Source of the DNA: an uncultured Ruminococcus sp.
GTDB taxonomy: Bacteria; Bacillota; Clostridia; Oscillospirales; Ruminococcaceae
Assembly: GCA_902787825.1 (NCBI GenBank)
Contig: CADAHS010000002.1
Location: 62,001-126,000 of the forward strand
DNA length: 64,000 nt
Reading direction: 5' to 3'
Each line of letters starts with the position of its first letter. Position 1 is the stretch's first letter. Positions 24,909 through 33,052 of the stretch are shown one piece after another. The notes under the pieces were generated by a model. The model had not been told where the DNA came from. It did no database searches and saw nothing but the letters and a program-made list of their open reading frames with translations. The position numbers were made by a program, and so were the translations under genes.

Positions 24909-26000
24909 ATGAGCACACCTAAAATGACAGAAAAATTTATAAAGGAACGCAAAGAGGAGATACGTCGTGCAATGGAAAGAATCACACCTCGGATAATGCT
25001 GGATTATTTTGAAAAGAGAATAATCGGGCAGCACAAGGAACTTATGATGATAGTATATATGCTATATACGTATTTGCAACAGGCTTGTAAAGAAGTCATA
25101 ACCGATGTGCCAAGCTGGGTACTGACAGCACCCAGCGGATGTGGAAAGACCGAGGTATATCGTACATTAAAGGCGTTTTGTGCTGATCAAGGAATACCCG
25201 TTCCAATAATCCACGTAGATCTTAGTCAGATTACTGAGGCTGGATTTCAAGGAAAGGAAGCTAACAGCATAATACAATCACTTGCCCTTGAGGATAGTGT
25301 TCTCGATGGGATCGGTATATGCTTCCTTGATGAGGCTGACAAAAAATTCTCTCCTTCGCACAACTCAGATGGGGAGGACATCAATGCTAAGGTACAGTCA
25401 AACTTGCTGACGGTTATTGAGGGAACAATAGAGAATTTGCCGCTCAAAAGCGGCGGATCAAGACAAATGGATTCTAATCAGACAATGTTTGTGCTTATGG
25501 GAGCATTTCAGGATTTGCGTAACAGCAAGCAGAAACGTATTCAAACAACGGATCGGGGCATTGGATTTATATGCCGGGATATGGAGACAAGCACGGAGGA
25601 TGTATTCTACGGGGATATAACACTTGAGGATATGATAGAATTCGGAATGCTCGAAGAGATAGCCGGAAGAATGCAGATGGTAGTCAATCTTCACAAGCTG
25701 TCAAGAGAGGATATGACAGATCTTATACTATCGAAAATACATATACTCGAGCAGGAACTTCAAATCTCGATAGTGTTCGACAATAATACAATCAACTCGC
25801 TTTTAGATATAAGCTATACGAATTTGGGCGTGCGCCGTGTTACTAACTGTCTCAGGACGCTTGCATTCAGAGCAATATCAGAGGTGTTTTACGACAAAGC
25901 CATCGATAGTAACTGTTGCCTCGTGATAGAAAATTCAAACAGTGCATACATAGAATTTGCTGGTGCGCAAGAGGTGCAAAAAACACATAGATGCGGCTGA
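24909..26000 (+). CDS. ClpX-like AAA+ ATPase without zinc-binding domain
   Basis: 363 residues. Walker A is APSGCGKT (74-81), Walker B GICFLDEADK (D141, E142), a sensor-like FVLMGAF, and a C-terminal small domain with NLGVRRVTNCLRTLAFRA (sensor 2 region). The plan resembles ClpX or HslU, but it lacks the ClpX N-terminal zinc finger and the IGF loop for ClpP is not evident, so it may act alone as an unfoldase. AAAGGCGG precedes ATG. It starts a run of cargo genes of unknown role. Confidence 0.8.
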   Translation: MSTPKMTEKFIKERKEEIRRAMERITPRIMLDYFEKRIIGQHKELMMIVYMLYTYLQQACKEVITDVPSWVLTAPSGCGKTEVYRTLKAFCADQGIPVPIIHVDLSQITEAGFQGKEANSIIQSLALEDSVLDGIGICFLDEADKKFSPSHNSDGEDINAKVQSNLLTVIEGTIENLPLKSGGSRQMDSNQTMFVLMGAFQDLRNSKQKRIQTTDRGIGFICRDMETSTEDVFYGDITLEDMIEFGMLEEIAGRMQMVVNLHKLSREDMTDLILSKIHILEQELQISIVFDNNTINSLLDISYTNLGVRRVTNCLRTLAFRAISEVFYDKAIDSNCCLVIENSNSAYIEFAGAQEVQKTHRCG

Positions 26001-26034
26001 GCAATCATCTTAGTCGGATATTGGAGGTATTATT

Positions 26035-26328
26035 ATGAATACCATATTTGAAGATCGCCCAAAAAGTGATAAAGAGATCAACATCATACTTGTCAAAAGA
26101 GATGTAGCCATTGAGTGCGCAGCAAGCGTAACGGGGTTTATATTCCGCAACTACGACTTGAATCACGTTGAGTATCCGCAGGATATATCGAAAATCTATG
26201 AGCGCAATACTTATTACGAGCAAAACGCTTTTATGTGCGACTCCGAAAAGGAGCTTGACCGCATACTTGAACAGATCAGAGCAGACGAAGAGTATGTCAG
26301 GCAGCATACTCCAAAGCCGCACAGGTGA
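26035..26328 (+). CDS. Hypothetical protein
   Basis: 97 residues, acidic and soluble. No family recognised. GGAGGTATTATT precedes ATG 26035, 34 bp after the ClpX-like gene, so it is probably in the same operon. The next gene starts 9 bp after its stop. Residues 16-45 (NIILVKRDVAIECAASVTGF onward) may form a small alpha/beta core. Confidence 0.6.
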   Translation: MNTIFEDRPKSDKEINIILVKRDVAIECAASVTGFIFRNYDLNHVEYPQDISKIYERNTYYEQNAFMCDSEKELDRILEQIRADEEYVRQHTPKPHR

Positions 26329-26337
26329 GGTGACTAT

Positions 26338-27066
26338 ATGGACACGCTATACAGGATCGAGATACTCCTTGAAAGAAATATTATTATGGAAAAGATGCTG
26401 ACGCTTCTAGACGACACATTTCAGCCTGATAAAAACGGATTTGAGAAAGAGCAGCTACCTCAGACCGTACGCTACGGCTCAAACAAGACAGAGGATGCTC
26501 AAAAGCTGAAAGATGCAGCGAATCAGATATTTGATGCATTGCTTTACCCATGTGTCAGTATATTCTGGTATGAGACAGAAAACAATGTTTTTGAAGATCG
26601 GACGGTCCCGTGGCGGAGAACTTTAAAAGCAAACAAACGTGACGAATTTGAATTTGCGGTATCATTTACTTTAAGAAGTGATGTTGATCTATTCTGGTTC
26701 GCAGACCGTTTTAACAGGATCCTTAATGTCAACGGAGTAAAGTGCAAGCTAAGGATCAACGGGCAGACAGTCGAATTCGGAACGAATGTACACGACCACT
26801 ATGCGAGAATGTGGTCAGCAATCCTAGATGTGCTTGACAGCGATCTTGTAACTCTGTTTATCGGGATCATGTGGCTTCACTACAATGAAGACAGTTGTGA
26901 AGATATACTGTCTCAGCATCTGGAGGAACACCCCGAGGCAATCAAACGCACGATAAACGATCCACCACTGTTCAAAATATTGATCACCGTGAAGCAAACA
27001 GTTGAACCTGCTAAGTTTGCTAACACTATTGATAAAATGCTTGCTATCATACAATTTGCAGGATAG
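26338..27066 (+). CDS. Hypothetical protein with the first copy of a tandem module
   Basis: 242 residues. Residues about 102-200 form a module with FADRFNRILNVNG, a strand region, then HDHYARMWSAILDVLDSDL and ending EDILSQHLEE. A second copy starts near residue 208 (LFKILITVKQTVEPAKFANT then IDKML) but is cut by a stop at 27066; its continuation is in another frame (27081-27260). A third degraded copy lies at 27893-28183. GAGGTGACTAT precedes ATG. Family not recognised. Confidence 0.6.
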   Translation: MDTLYRIEILLERNIIMEKMLTLLDDTFQPDKNGFEKEQLPQTVRYGSNKTEDAQKLKDAANQIFDALLYPCVSIFWYETENNVFEDRTVPWRRTLKANKRDEFEFAVSFTLRSDVDLFWFADRFNRILNVNGVKCKLRINGQTVEFGTNVHDHYARMWSAILDVLDSDLVTLFIGIMWLHYNEDSCEDILSQHLEEHPEAIKRTINDPPLFKILITVKQTVEPAKFANTIDKMLAIIQFAG

Positions 27067-27080
27067 CAACATACGGCTCT

Positions 27081-27260
27081 ATGATCGAGTTCAGTTCATC
27101 AAATCCGGATCACTTCAAAGGTATGCGTGGAGTGATCTCAGATGCACTTGATAGCAAGCTGTTTCAAATCATAGACGGTGTTTTGTGGATAGACTGTAAA
27201 ACCGGCGAGGCAGAAGATGTGTTAACTCAATTCTTAGAAAAGCGTGCAAAGGAAGATTAA
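27081..27260 (+). pseudogene. Frameshifted continuation of the second module
   Basis: 60 codons including stop: MIEFSSSNPDHFKGMRGVIS then DALDSKLFQIIDGVLWIDCK and EDVLTQFLEKRAKED. It lines up with the second half of the module in the preceding gene (HDHYARMWSAILDVLDSDL and EDILSQHLEE). A frameshift between 27055 and 27081 separates it from its N-terminal half. No ribosome binding site precedes its ATG. Confidence 0.65.
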
Positions 27261-27275
27261 AAGGAGAAAAACAAA

Positions 27276-27536
27276 ATGGAACATCACCCCTACATTACAC
27301 TTAATGACGATACCGAGATAACCTACTCTGACATAAAGACCGATGAGCACGGAAACGAATATGTGACTGTGTACTTTGAAACGCCCGTGCCAAACGGCTT
27401 TCATAGTATGCAGGTCGATTACCCAAAAGGCATACCCGAAAAGATAGTCGGTTACAGTCAGCAGGAAATAAAATCGCTGATGCATCACTATGACAAGGTC
27501 GGACACAATGCTTTTGAATTTGCAAAGGAGAAATAA
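27276..27536 (+). CDS. Hypothetical small acidic protein
   Basis: 86 residues with a beta-rich N-terminal half (YITLNDDTEITYSDIKTDEH) and a helical C-terminus. AAAAGGAGAAAAACAAA precedes ATG, a good binding site. It is followed by 27538 with a 1-bp gap, suggesting an operon. Family not recognised. Confidence 0.6.
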   Translation: MEHHPYITLNDDTEITYSDIKTDEHGNEYVTVYFETPVPNGFHSMQVDYPKGIPEKIVGYSQQEIKSLMHHYDKVGHNAFEFAKEK

Positions 27537-27537
27537 T

Positions 27538-27708
27538 ATGAGTGTACACTACAGAAAGATAATCAAGAAAAAAGAGTTTGACTTCGAGATCCCCGAATTC
27601 GTCGACAAGGCAATAGATATGAATAACAACACAAAATTCCAATGGATAGATAACGATACAGATGTTTCCGAGATACTAAAAAATGCCCGAAACACATTCA
27701 TAAGATGA
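27538..27708 (+). CDS. Hypothetical small protein
   Basis: 56 residues, MSVHYRKIIKKKEFDFEIPE at the N-terminus, mixed charge. ATG 27538 is chosen because AAAGGAGAAATAAT directly precedes it; an in-frame upstream start lies inside the preceding gene. Its stop overlaps the start of the next small gene (ATGA). Confidence 0.6.
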   Translation: MSVHYRKIIKKKEFDFEIPEFVDKAIDMNNNTKFQWIDNDTDVSEILKNARNTFIR

Positions 27709-27866
27709 TAGAAGAAATGGAACAGGCAGACCTTGAAGATAATGTTGGTGTTTTCTATGCAGTTTCAGACGATTTTGATGTTGCAACAAAAATGTTGATG
27801 CTTGATGATGTAATTTCAAAAAAAGATTGGGAAACACTTTGTTATAAGTATTCTTTACCATATTAA
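27705..27866 (+). CDS. Hypothetical small acidic protein, coupled to 27538
   Basis: 53 residues: MIEEMEQADLEDNVGVFYAV at the N-terminus and DWETLCYKYSLPY at the C-terminus. The ATG overlaps the stop of the previous gene (ATGA), the usual sign of coupled translation. Acidic and helical. Too short for family recognition. Confidence 0.5.
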   Translation: MIEEMEQADLEDNVGVFYAVSDDFDVATKMLMLDDVISKKDWETLCYKYSLPY

Positions 27867-27892
27867 ACGCAACAAACATCTAATCGTTCGTA

Positions 27893-28183
27893 AATATACT
27901 ATTCAAAGTTTCCTTCAAGCTTAAAGACGGTCTTGACTGTTTGAAGTTTGCAGATACAGTCGATAAAATGCTTGAGTGTTATGATGTCACTTGCGAAAGA
28001 AAGCTACACTGCTCGTGTATCGAGTTTTTCACATCAGTGCACGAAAACTATGCAGGTATCTGGGGAACGATCATTGATATCCTTGAAAGCAAAATGCTCC
28101 CGTATTTAGAGGAAGTGCATTGGCACAACTATGAAACAAAAAACGAGGAAGATGTGCTGGAAGAGCTTGCAGAGGAAGACTAA
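27893..28183 (+). pseudogene. Third, 5'-truncated copy of the module
   Basis: Reads ILFKVSFKLKDGLDCLKFAD then TVDKMLECYD, VHENYAGIWGTIIDILESKM and EDVLEELAEED. It matches the module of 26338 over its full length, but there is no start codon with a ribosome binding site, so it appears cut from its promoter-proximal part. A TTG at 27941 could open 80 residues without any binding site. Confidence 0.6.
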
Positions 28184-28198
28184 AAGGAGGAAAACAAA

Positions 28199-28894
28199 AT
28201 GATATACATTACAGGTGACACCCACAGCAACTTTGAACGTGTAAAGGAGCTGTGCAGAAGATTTAAGCCGACAGTCGATGACACAATAATTATTCTCGGC
28301 GATGCCGGTATCAATTACTATGGTGAAGAACGAGACTGCAAGCTCAAAAAGACACTGTCACAGCTGCCGATAACGATATTCTCGATATATGGCAACCATG
28401 AGATGCGACCCGAAACGATCACAACCTATAAAGAGGTGCAGTGGAACGGCGGTGTTGTGTACCGTGAAGATAAATACCCGAATCTTCTGTTTGCCAAAGA
28501 CGGAGAGTTATATGACTTTGACGGTCTGAAAACCCTTGTCATTGGCGGTGCATACAGCGTTGACAAGCAATACCGAATAGATCACAATATGGGTTGGTGG
28601 GCTGATGAACAGCCAAGCGACGAGATAAAGTCAAGAGTTGAAAAAGTGCTTGCCGACATAGGTTACAAGATAGATGTTATACTAAGCCATACCACGCCGC
28701 TTAAATACGAGCCTAAAGAGGTATTTCTGTCATTCATCGATCAGTCGAATGTTGACAAGTCAACGGAAGAATGGCTCGACATAATAGAGAACAAAACGGA
28801 GTATAAAAAATGGTACTGCGGGCACTATCACACCAACAAGAAGATAGATAAAATGATATTTCTATTTAAGGATATAATAGAGTTTAAACCATAG
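28199..28894 (+). CDS. Calcineurin-like metallophosphoesterase
   Basis: 231 residues with the complete motif set: GDTHSN at the N-terminus, ILGDAGINYYG, IYGNHE, VILSHTTP and YCGHYHTN. These bind two metals and hydrolyse phosphoesters. AAAAGGAGGAAAACAAA precedes ATG. The substrate is unknown; relatives act on nucleotides, phosphoproteins or nucleic acids. It is mobile-element cargo immediately before the Fic gene. Confidence 0.88.
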   Translation: MIYITGDTHSNFERVKELCRRFKPTVDDTIIILGDAGINYYGEERDCKLKKTLSQLPITIFSIYGNHEMRPETITTYKEVQWNGGVVYREDKYPNLLFAKDGELYDFDGLKTLVIGGAYSVDKQYRIDHNMGWWADEQPSDEIKSRVEKVLADIGYKIDVILSHTTPLKYEPKEVFLSFIDQSNVDKSTEEWLDIIENKTEYKKWYCGHYHTNKKIDKMIFLFKDIIEFKP

Positions 28895-28959
28895 TGGTAT
28901 GAGAACTACCAATTTAACGACCAGATGCTCATGATCATCAGCGAAACACAGCAAACAGA

Positions 28960-28988
28960 TTGACTTTATACGTGTTTTGGTGTATAAT
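28960..28988 (+). promoter_or_regulatory. Promoter of the Fic gene
   Basis: TTGACT (28960-28965), 17 bp, TATAAT (28983-28988), 34 bp before ATG 29023. Confidence 0.85.
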
Positions 28989-29022
28989 TATAATAGCATA
29001 TAAACTATAAGGAGGAACGCAA

Positions 29023-29790
29023 ATGAAGCTTCTTGAAAAGCTGATCGCTGAAAAGAATACAGGACACAAAGGCGGAGTTTATAACAAGCTGCAAGTGGAT
29101 TTTGCTTATAACTCCAATCACATTGAAGGCAGCAGACTCACCCACGATCAGACAAGATATATTTATGAGACTAAAACCGTAGGTGTCGGAATTGATAAGT
29201 CCGAAGCAGCAGTCAGAGTAAACGATGTTATCGAGACAGTCAATCATTTCCGCTGCTTCGACTTTATACTCGATACTGTTTCACAGCCTGTTGACGAGGC
29301 GTATATCAAGCAGCTTCACGCTATCCTTAAAACAGGTGTAATGGACAACAGTGCTGTTATCGGTGAGTATAAGAAAGAAGCGAACTATGTTGCCGATTTG
29401 ACAACAGTTGCACCCGAAAAAGTATCCGATGAAGTAAAAAAGCTGTTATCTGAATACGATCAGTCACATATGACGCTGTTCGAGATCGCCGAGTTCCATA
29501 TGAAATATGAGAGAATACACCCATTCTACGACGGGAACGGCAGAACCGGCAGGCTGCTGATGTTCAAGCAATGTCTCGCCAATGGAATTTTGCCTTTCAT
29601 AATCGACGATAACGACAAGATGTTCTATTATATGGGCTTGAAAGAATGGCAGACCGAGGACAAAAACGAACGGCTCATCAATGTTCTGCTTGCTTCACAG
29701 GATAATATGGCAGCTATTCTTGATTACTTTGGCATTGAGTATAACAGAGGCGCTGACAACTACAAAGATGTCTTAGCTCAGCGTTTTTGA
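29023..29790 (+). CDS. Fic-family AMPylase with built-in inhibitory helix
   Basis: 255 residues. The catalytic motif is HPFYDGNGRTGR with H176. An N-terminal inhibitory motif of the (S/T)xxxE(G/N) type is SNHIEG (S31, E35), which marks a class II self-inhibited Fic protein. Fic enzymes transfer AMP from ATP to hydroxyl side chains of target proteins. The protein has its own consensus promoter and is the last gene before the right end of the element. GGAGGAACGCAA precedes ATG. The target is unknown. Confidence 0.88.
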   Translation: MKLLEKLIAEKNTGHKGGVYNKLQVDFAYNSNHIEGSRLTHDQTRYIYETKTVGVGIDKSEAAVRVNDVIETVNHFRCFDFILDTVSQPVDEAYIKQLHAILKTGVMDNSAVIGEYKKEANYVADLTTVAPEKVSDEVKKLLSEYDQSHMTLFEIAEFHMKYERIHPFYDGNGRTGRLLMFKQCLANGILPFIIDDNDKMFYYMGLKEWQTEDKNERLINVLLASQDNMAAILDYFGIEYNRGADNYKDVLAQRF

Positions 29791-29882
29791 TAAGCATTTT
29801 TCTCTTTTTTAGATAAAATCAAAAAAAGGAAAAATGATAATTCTTCGCAATAGTCGCTATATGCATCTAAGGACAAAACAAC

Positions 29883-29931
29883 GTTACTAACACGTAACTA
29901 ACAAAGTATCGTCAAAACAGCGTATTTACGC
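29883..29931. repeat. Right-end arm-type repeats and palindrome
   Basis: GTTACTAACA (29883-29892) and GTAACTAACA (29894-29903), again with an 11-bp period, then AACAGCGTATTTACGC (29916-29931), which matches 16 bases of the left-end palindrome. The order mirrors the left end. Confidence 0.75.
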
Positions 29932-29940
29932 AGGCTCACA

Positions 29941-29955
29941 TTCTCGAAGAGATAA
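29941..29955. other. attR core
   Basis: TTCTCGAAGAGATAA. It differs from the rpsI 3' end only by a synonymous third-position change in the serine codon. Confidence 0.85.
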
Positions 29956-29986
29956 GAATTTGTTTATTTCAAAGCAACGCAAATAC

Positions 29987-30018
29987 GCCCCGAAGCTCGT
30001 ATCTTCGGGGCTTTTGTT
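29987..30018 (+). terminator. Native rpsI terminator, displaced
   Basis: GCCCCGAAG (29987-29995) and CTTCGGGGC (30003-30011), then TTTTG. It lies 32 bp after the attR core, where the terminator of the uninterrupted rplM-rpsI operon would be. Confidence 0.75.
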
Positions 30019-30185
30019 ATATTCTCCGATCTGATGAGAGAGGCTGAAAAAGCAGTGATAGCACTATCTTATTGAAAACTTTTGCGAGATTCGGTGATAC
30101 TTTTCATTTTCGGAAGATTATCCTAAATATATAAACTTAATATCGAATTTTCCAAAACTGAAAATCTTTCGATTTTGGAAAACAT

Positions 30186-30342
30186 AAGAACGGCTGCAGT
30201 TATGTTATGCAGCCGTTCTTTGTTCAATAAGGGGCATCGCCCCGTCATTCAAGTCACGACCGGGCGTCAGCCCCTTAGGATTTCGGTGGGGGATCGATTC
30301 CCGCCACCGAAAGTCTAAGATGACCGCCGCCTAAGAGGCGGC
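30186..30342. repeat. Cluster of hairpins in a gene-free stretch
   Basis: The 30019-30356 stretch has no gene. It holds AAGAACGGCTGCA / TGCAGCCGTTCTT (30186-30220, terminator-like), TTTCGGTGG / CCACCGAAA (30281-30312) and GCCGCCT / AGGCGGC (30326-30342). The first is a probable terminator. The others have no assigned role. Confidence 0.55.
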
Positions 30343-30356
30343 GATCATTGGTCGGA

Positions 30357-30818
30357 TTATATTGAATCTTCATCAAGCAAAAACTCACTCAACCCGATAT
30401 TCAGCACACCGTTATCGTCGTACCACTTCTTGCGGATATCCCTTCGGACGATAATCTTCGGGAACGAGTCACCTGTCAGAGAGAACGGGCGAAGTTCCTG
30501 CTCAGTCTTGGCTTCGTCAGGCAGAGCAAGTGCTGACTGAATATATACCTTCTTACTGCCCTTTGATGCTACAAAGTCAATTTCTTTAGCGGTCTTGGTA
30601 TAGCTTCCCTTTAAGTTCTTCTCATTGGCATAAACCACACCCACATCTACCGAAAAGCCTCTGATGATAAGCTCGTTGTAGATGATGTTTTCCATGATTT
30701 GAGTCGATCCCGTATTTGTGTAATCATAAAATAGTGCAGTAAAGAAGTATATGATAAGACCGAACGTGAAAGCAGTCGGTCTTATCCGCATATTTGCACA
30801 TGAATATTTGATTGTCAA
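30357..30818 (-). pseudogene. C-terminal remnant of a DUF4143-type AAA ATPase
   Basis: The part from about residue 41 (MENIIYNELIIRGFSVDVGV, then EIDFVASKGSKKVYIQSA and FPKIIVRRDIRKKW) matches the C-terminal DUF4143 domain of a large family of archaeal/bacterial AAA ATPases of about 400 residues. The ATPase domain with its P-loop is missing, and the first 40 residues are unrelated readthrough. No ribosome binding site precedes the open frame. It is a dead fragment on the host side of attR. Confidence 0.75.
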
Positions 30819-30913
30819 GATAAATTGGTGATTATTCAGGTATGGTGGAGTGCAGCTGGTTTAAGTTGCAGCAGAGTCAGGCGAAGCTTCTAATCTCAAA
30901 ATGTGAACGTGGT

Positions 30914-30975
30914 TTTTGTGCAGGTATACAAAATATGAACAAAATATTGACGTGGGCACTGCATAGTGGTATACT
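30914..30975 (+). promoter_or_regulatory. Promoter and shared upstream motif of a surface-protein gene
   Basis: TTGACG (30947-30952), 17 bp, TATACT (30970-30975). Upstream, TTTTGTGCAGGTATACAAAA (30914-30933) is the motif found upstream of all three related genes on the minus strand (near 36131-36150, 39356-39375 and 42109-42128). Confidence 0.7.
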
Positions 30976-31020
30976 AATCTTTATAAGAAGACTGCAATAG
31001 CAAGGAATGGAGGATTTTTA

Positions 31021-32913
31021 ATGAAGAAAAGACTATTGTCGGCGGCGCTGGCGGTGTGTATGATATTCGGCTCGGCGGCGGCGCTGCCGCAAAGTGCGGT
31101 CGTTGAAAACACGAGCGTAACTGCAAGTGCGTATGGTGAAGTAAAGGAATCGGGCAATTATAAGTATACTATACTCAAAGACGGCACAGCCGAGATCACA
31201 AAGTATAACGGAAAAGAAACCAAGGTAACGATACCGTCGAAACTGGGCGGAATAAAGGTAACAAGAATTGGTTATTGTTCGTTTTATGAATGTGAAAGCC
31301 TTTTATCAGTAATAATTCCAAACAACATTACGGCAATAGGTGAAAAAGCATTTTCAAGCTGTAAAAACCTTTCAAGCATAACGATCCGTGATGGAGTTGA
31401 ACGAATTGACGAAAGTGCGTTTTCATACTGTTCTTCTCTTAAAACCATAACTATCCCGAGCAGCGTTACAAGCATAGATCAAGGTGTATTTAAAAAATGT
31501 ACCGCTCTGAAAAGCGTAATTATCTATGGCAGAATTACAAGTATAAATAAACAAACATTTTCTCAGTGTACAAACCTTTCAAGTGTAACGCTCCCGGACA
31601 GTGTTACAAGAATTGAAAAGGGAGCATTTAGCTACTGTTTTGGTCTTACAAGCATAAAGATCCCAAGCAGCGTAAAAATAATAGGCGAAGATGCATTTAG
31701 AAGTTGCACTAGCCTTACAGGCGTGAAAATACCGAATAATGTAATTAGTATCGGTGATAATGCATTTATCAAGTGCTCTGCTCTTAAATACGCTGTAATA
31801 CCTAAAAATGTAATGATTATCGGTCATCAAGCTTTCGGTTATTATTTAAATAAGAAAACCAAAGAATACGAAACAATAGGTGGATTCACAATTTACGGCG
31901 TTAAGGGTTCAGACGCTGAAAAATACGCTAAGAACAACGAAATAAAGTTTGTTGCTAGTAACTTGGAAGAGCCAACGGTTTCCCGCCTCGCAGGTGCAAA
32001 CAGGTACGAGACAGCTTCGATAATTTCCAAGAAGATGAATCCGAAGACCTCCGGCACGGTAATAATTGCAACAGGACTTACTTTCCACGACGCAATGGTA
32101 GCAGTTCCACTGGCAAGCGCTCACAATGCACCGCTTCTGCTTGCAACAGAGAAACACATCACAGCGCAGACAGAGGCAGAGCTGAAACGTTTGAAGGCGA
32201 AAAATGTTATCGTGGTAAGCACGAATGGTGCTATCGGCGCAAAGGCGAAGGCTGAGTTTAAGGCGCTCAAATACAAGATGACTTACATTGAGGGAAAAAC
32301 TTGTTTCGAGACAGCTGCGAAAGTTGCTAAGGCTTTGCAGACCAAGACGAAAAAAGCTCCTGATACGATCTTCTTTGCAACCGATTCAGCGTTTGCAGAT
32401 GCGCTTTCAGCAAGCCCTGTCGCTGCTATCAAGAACGCACCGATAATCTACCTTAAAAAAACAGGCAGCATTGATTCTGCTACTGCAAACTACTTGAAAT
32501 CTGTCAAGGGCAAGGTCAAGAACGCCTACATCATCGGCGGTGAGGGAGTAATCTCTAACGCTATGATGAAGAACGTTGCTAAGGCGCTCGGACTCACTGT
32601 GAACAAGACTGTTCAGCGTGTAGCAGGCGCAAACCGCTACGAGACCTGCGTGGCAGTCAACAAGAAATTCAAGAGCGTACTTTCGAGCAACGGAATCTGC
32701 GTAGCAAAGGGACTTGATTTCCCTGACGCACTCGCAGGCGGAGTTTATGCTGCAGCAACAAAGCAGGCACTCTTCCTCGCTGACGGAAAGAAGCTGCTCG
32801 ACTGCCAGAACACTTACCTGAAAGGCAAGAACGCTGCGAAGATAACTGTTTTCGGCGGAACGGTTGCAGTTCCCGATAGCCTTGTAAAACTTATTGCTAA
32901 GGCAAGCATATAA
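31021..32913 (+). CDS. Secreted surface protein: BspA-type LRRs and cell-wall-binding repeat 2 domains
   Basis: 630 residues. A signal peptide (KKRLLSAALAVCMIFGSAAA, cleavage near 35-40) is followed by about nine LRR_5 repeats (about 60-290) of the type ITSIGxxAFxxCxxLxxVxIP. Then three CWB2 modules follow (about 320-630), each with RLAGANRYETA or similar and FADALSASPVAA or FPDALAGGVYAA. CWB2 domains bind secondary wall polymers, and BspA LRRs often mediate adhesion. ATGGAGGATTTTT precedes ATG. Unlike its two large relatives it lacks the CxxC-repeat region. It lies opposite to the other family members. Confidence 0.88.
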   Translation: MKKRLLSAALAVCMIFGSAAALPQSAVVENTSVTASAYGEVKESGNYKYTILKDGTAEITKYNGKETKVTIPSKLGGIKVTRIGYCSFYECESLLSVIIPNNITAIGEKAFSSCKNLSSITIRDGVERIDESAFSYCSSLKTITIPSSVTSIDQGVFKKCTALKSVIIYGRITSINKQTFSQCTNLSSVTLPDSVTRIEKGAFSYCFGLTSIKIPSSVKIIGEDAFRSCTSLTGVKIPNNVISIGDNAFIKCSALKYAVIPKNVMIIGHQAFGYYLNKKTKEYETIGGFTIYGVKGSDAEKYAKNNEIKFVASNLEEPTVSRLAGANRYETASIISKKMNPKTSGTVIIATGLTFHDAMVAVPLASAHNAPLLLATEKHITAQTEAELKRLKAKNVIVVSTNGAIGAKAKAEFKALKYKMTYIEGKTCFETAAKVAKALQTKTKKAPDTIFFATDSAFADALSASPVAAIKNAPIIYLKKTGSIDSATANYLKSVKGKVKNAYIIGGEGVISNAMMKNVAKALGLTVNKTVQRVAGANRYETCVAVNKKFKSVLSSNGICVAKGLDFPDALAGGVYAAATKQALFLADGKKLLDCQNTYLKGKNAAKITVFGGTVAVPDSLVKLIAKASI

Positions 32914-32930
32914 TTCGAACAAAAACTCTT

Positions 32931-32960
32931 AGCCCGTCTTTTCTAAGGCGGGCTTTTTGC
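32931..32960 (+). terminator. Rho-independent terminator
   Basis: AGCCCG and CGGGCT stem around TCTTTTCTAAGG, then TTTTTG, 18 bp after the surface-protein gene. Confidence 0.75.
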
Positions 32961-32981
32961 GGACTGTGCGATAAAAAAGGC

Positions 32982-33010
32982 TTGACAAACGGCAACTGTT
33001 TCGGTATAAT
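32982..33010 (+). promoter_or_regulatory. Promoter of the clostripain-like gene
   Basis: TTGACA (32982-32987), 17 bp, TATAAT (33005-33010). Perfect consensus. Confidence 0.88.
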
Positions 33011-33052
33011 TGATATGGCAAATGTTTTAACTTGATATAATGGAGGAGCAAT

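Larger units (their letters stand above)
9661..29955 (+). mobile_element. Integrative mobilizable element integrated in rpsI
   Basis: About 20.3 kb bounded by the 15-bp core TTCTCRAAGAGATAA at the 3' end of rpsI and at 29941-29955. Inside each core come an AACAGCGTA palindrome and two or three GTAACTAACA arm-type repeats. It has an integrase next to the left end, an XRE regulator, a RepA-like ATPase, MobC and a relaxase, but no VirB4, coupling protein or other conjugation genes, so it would need a helper for transfer. Base composition is visibly more AT-rich than the flanks. Cargo is mostly defence and conflict genes. Inside are signs of nested history: a second integrase remnant and an IS200 fragment. 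Confidence 0.88.

Noticed and set aside
27941-28183. 80-residue gene starting at TTG 27941
   Set aside because: No ribosome binding site, and homology to the 26338 module continues upstream of the TTG, so it is a truncated copy.
30281-30312. tRNA-like T-arm (GGGGGATCGATTCCCGC)
   Set aside because: No acceptor, D or anticodon arms are present; the stretch is a simple inverted repeat TTTCGGTGG/CCACCGAAA.
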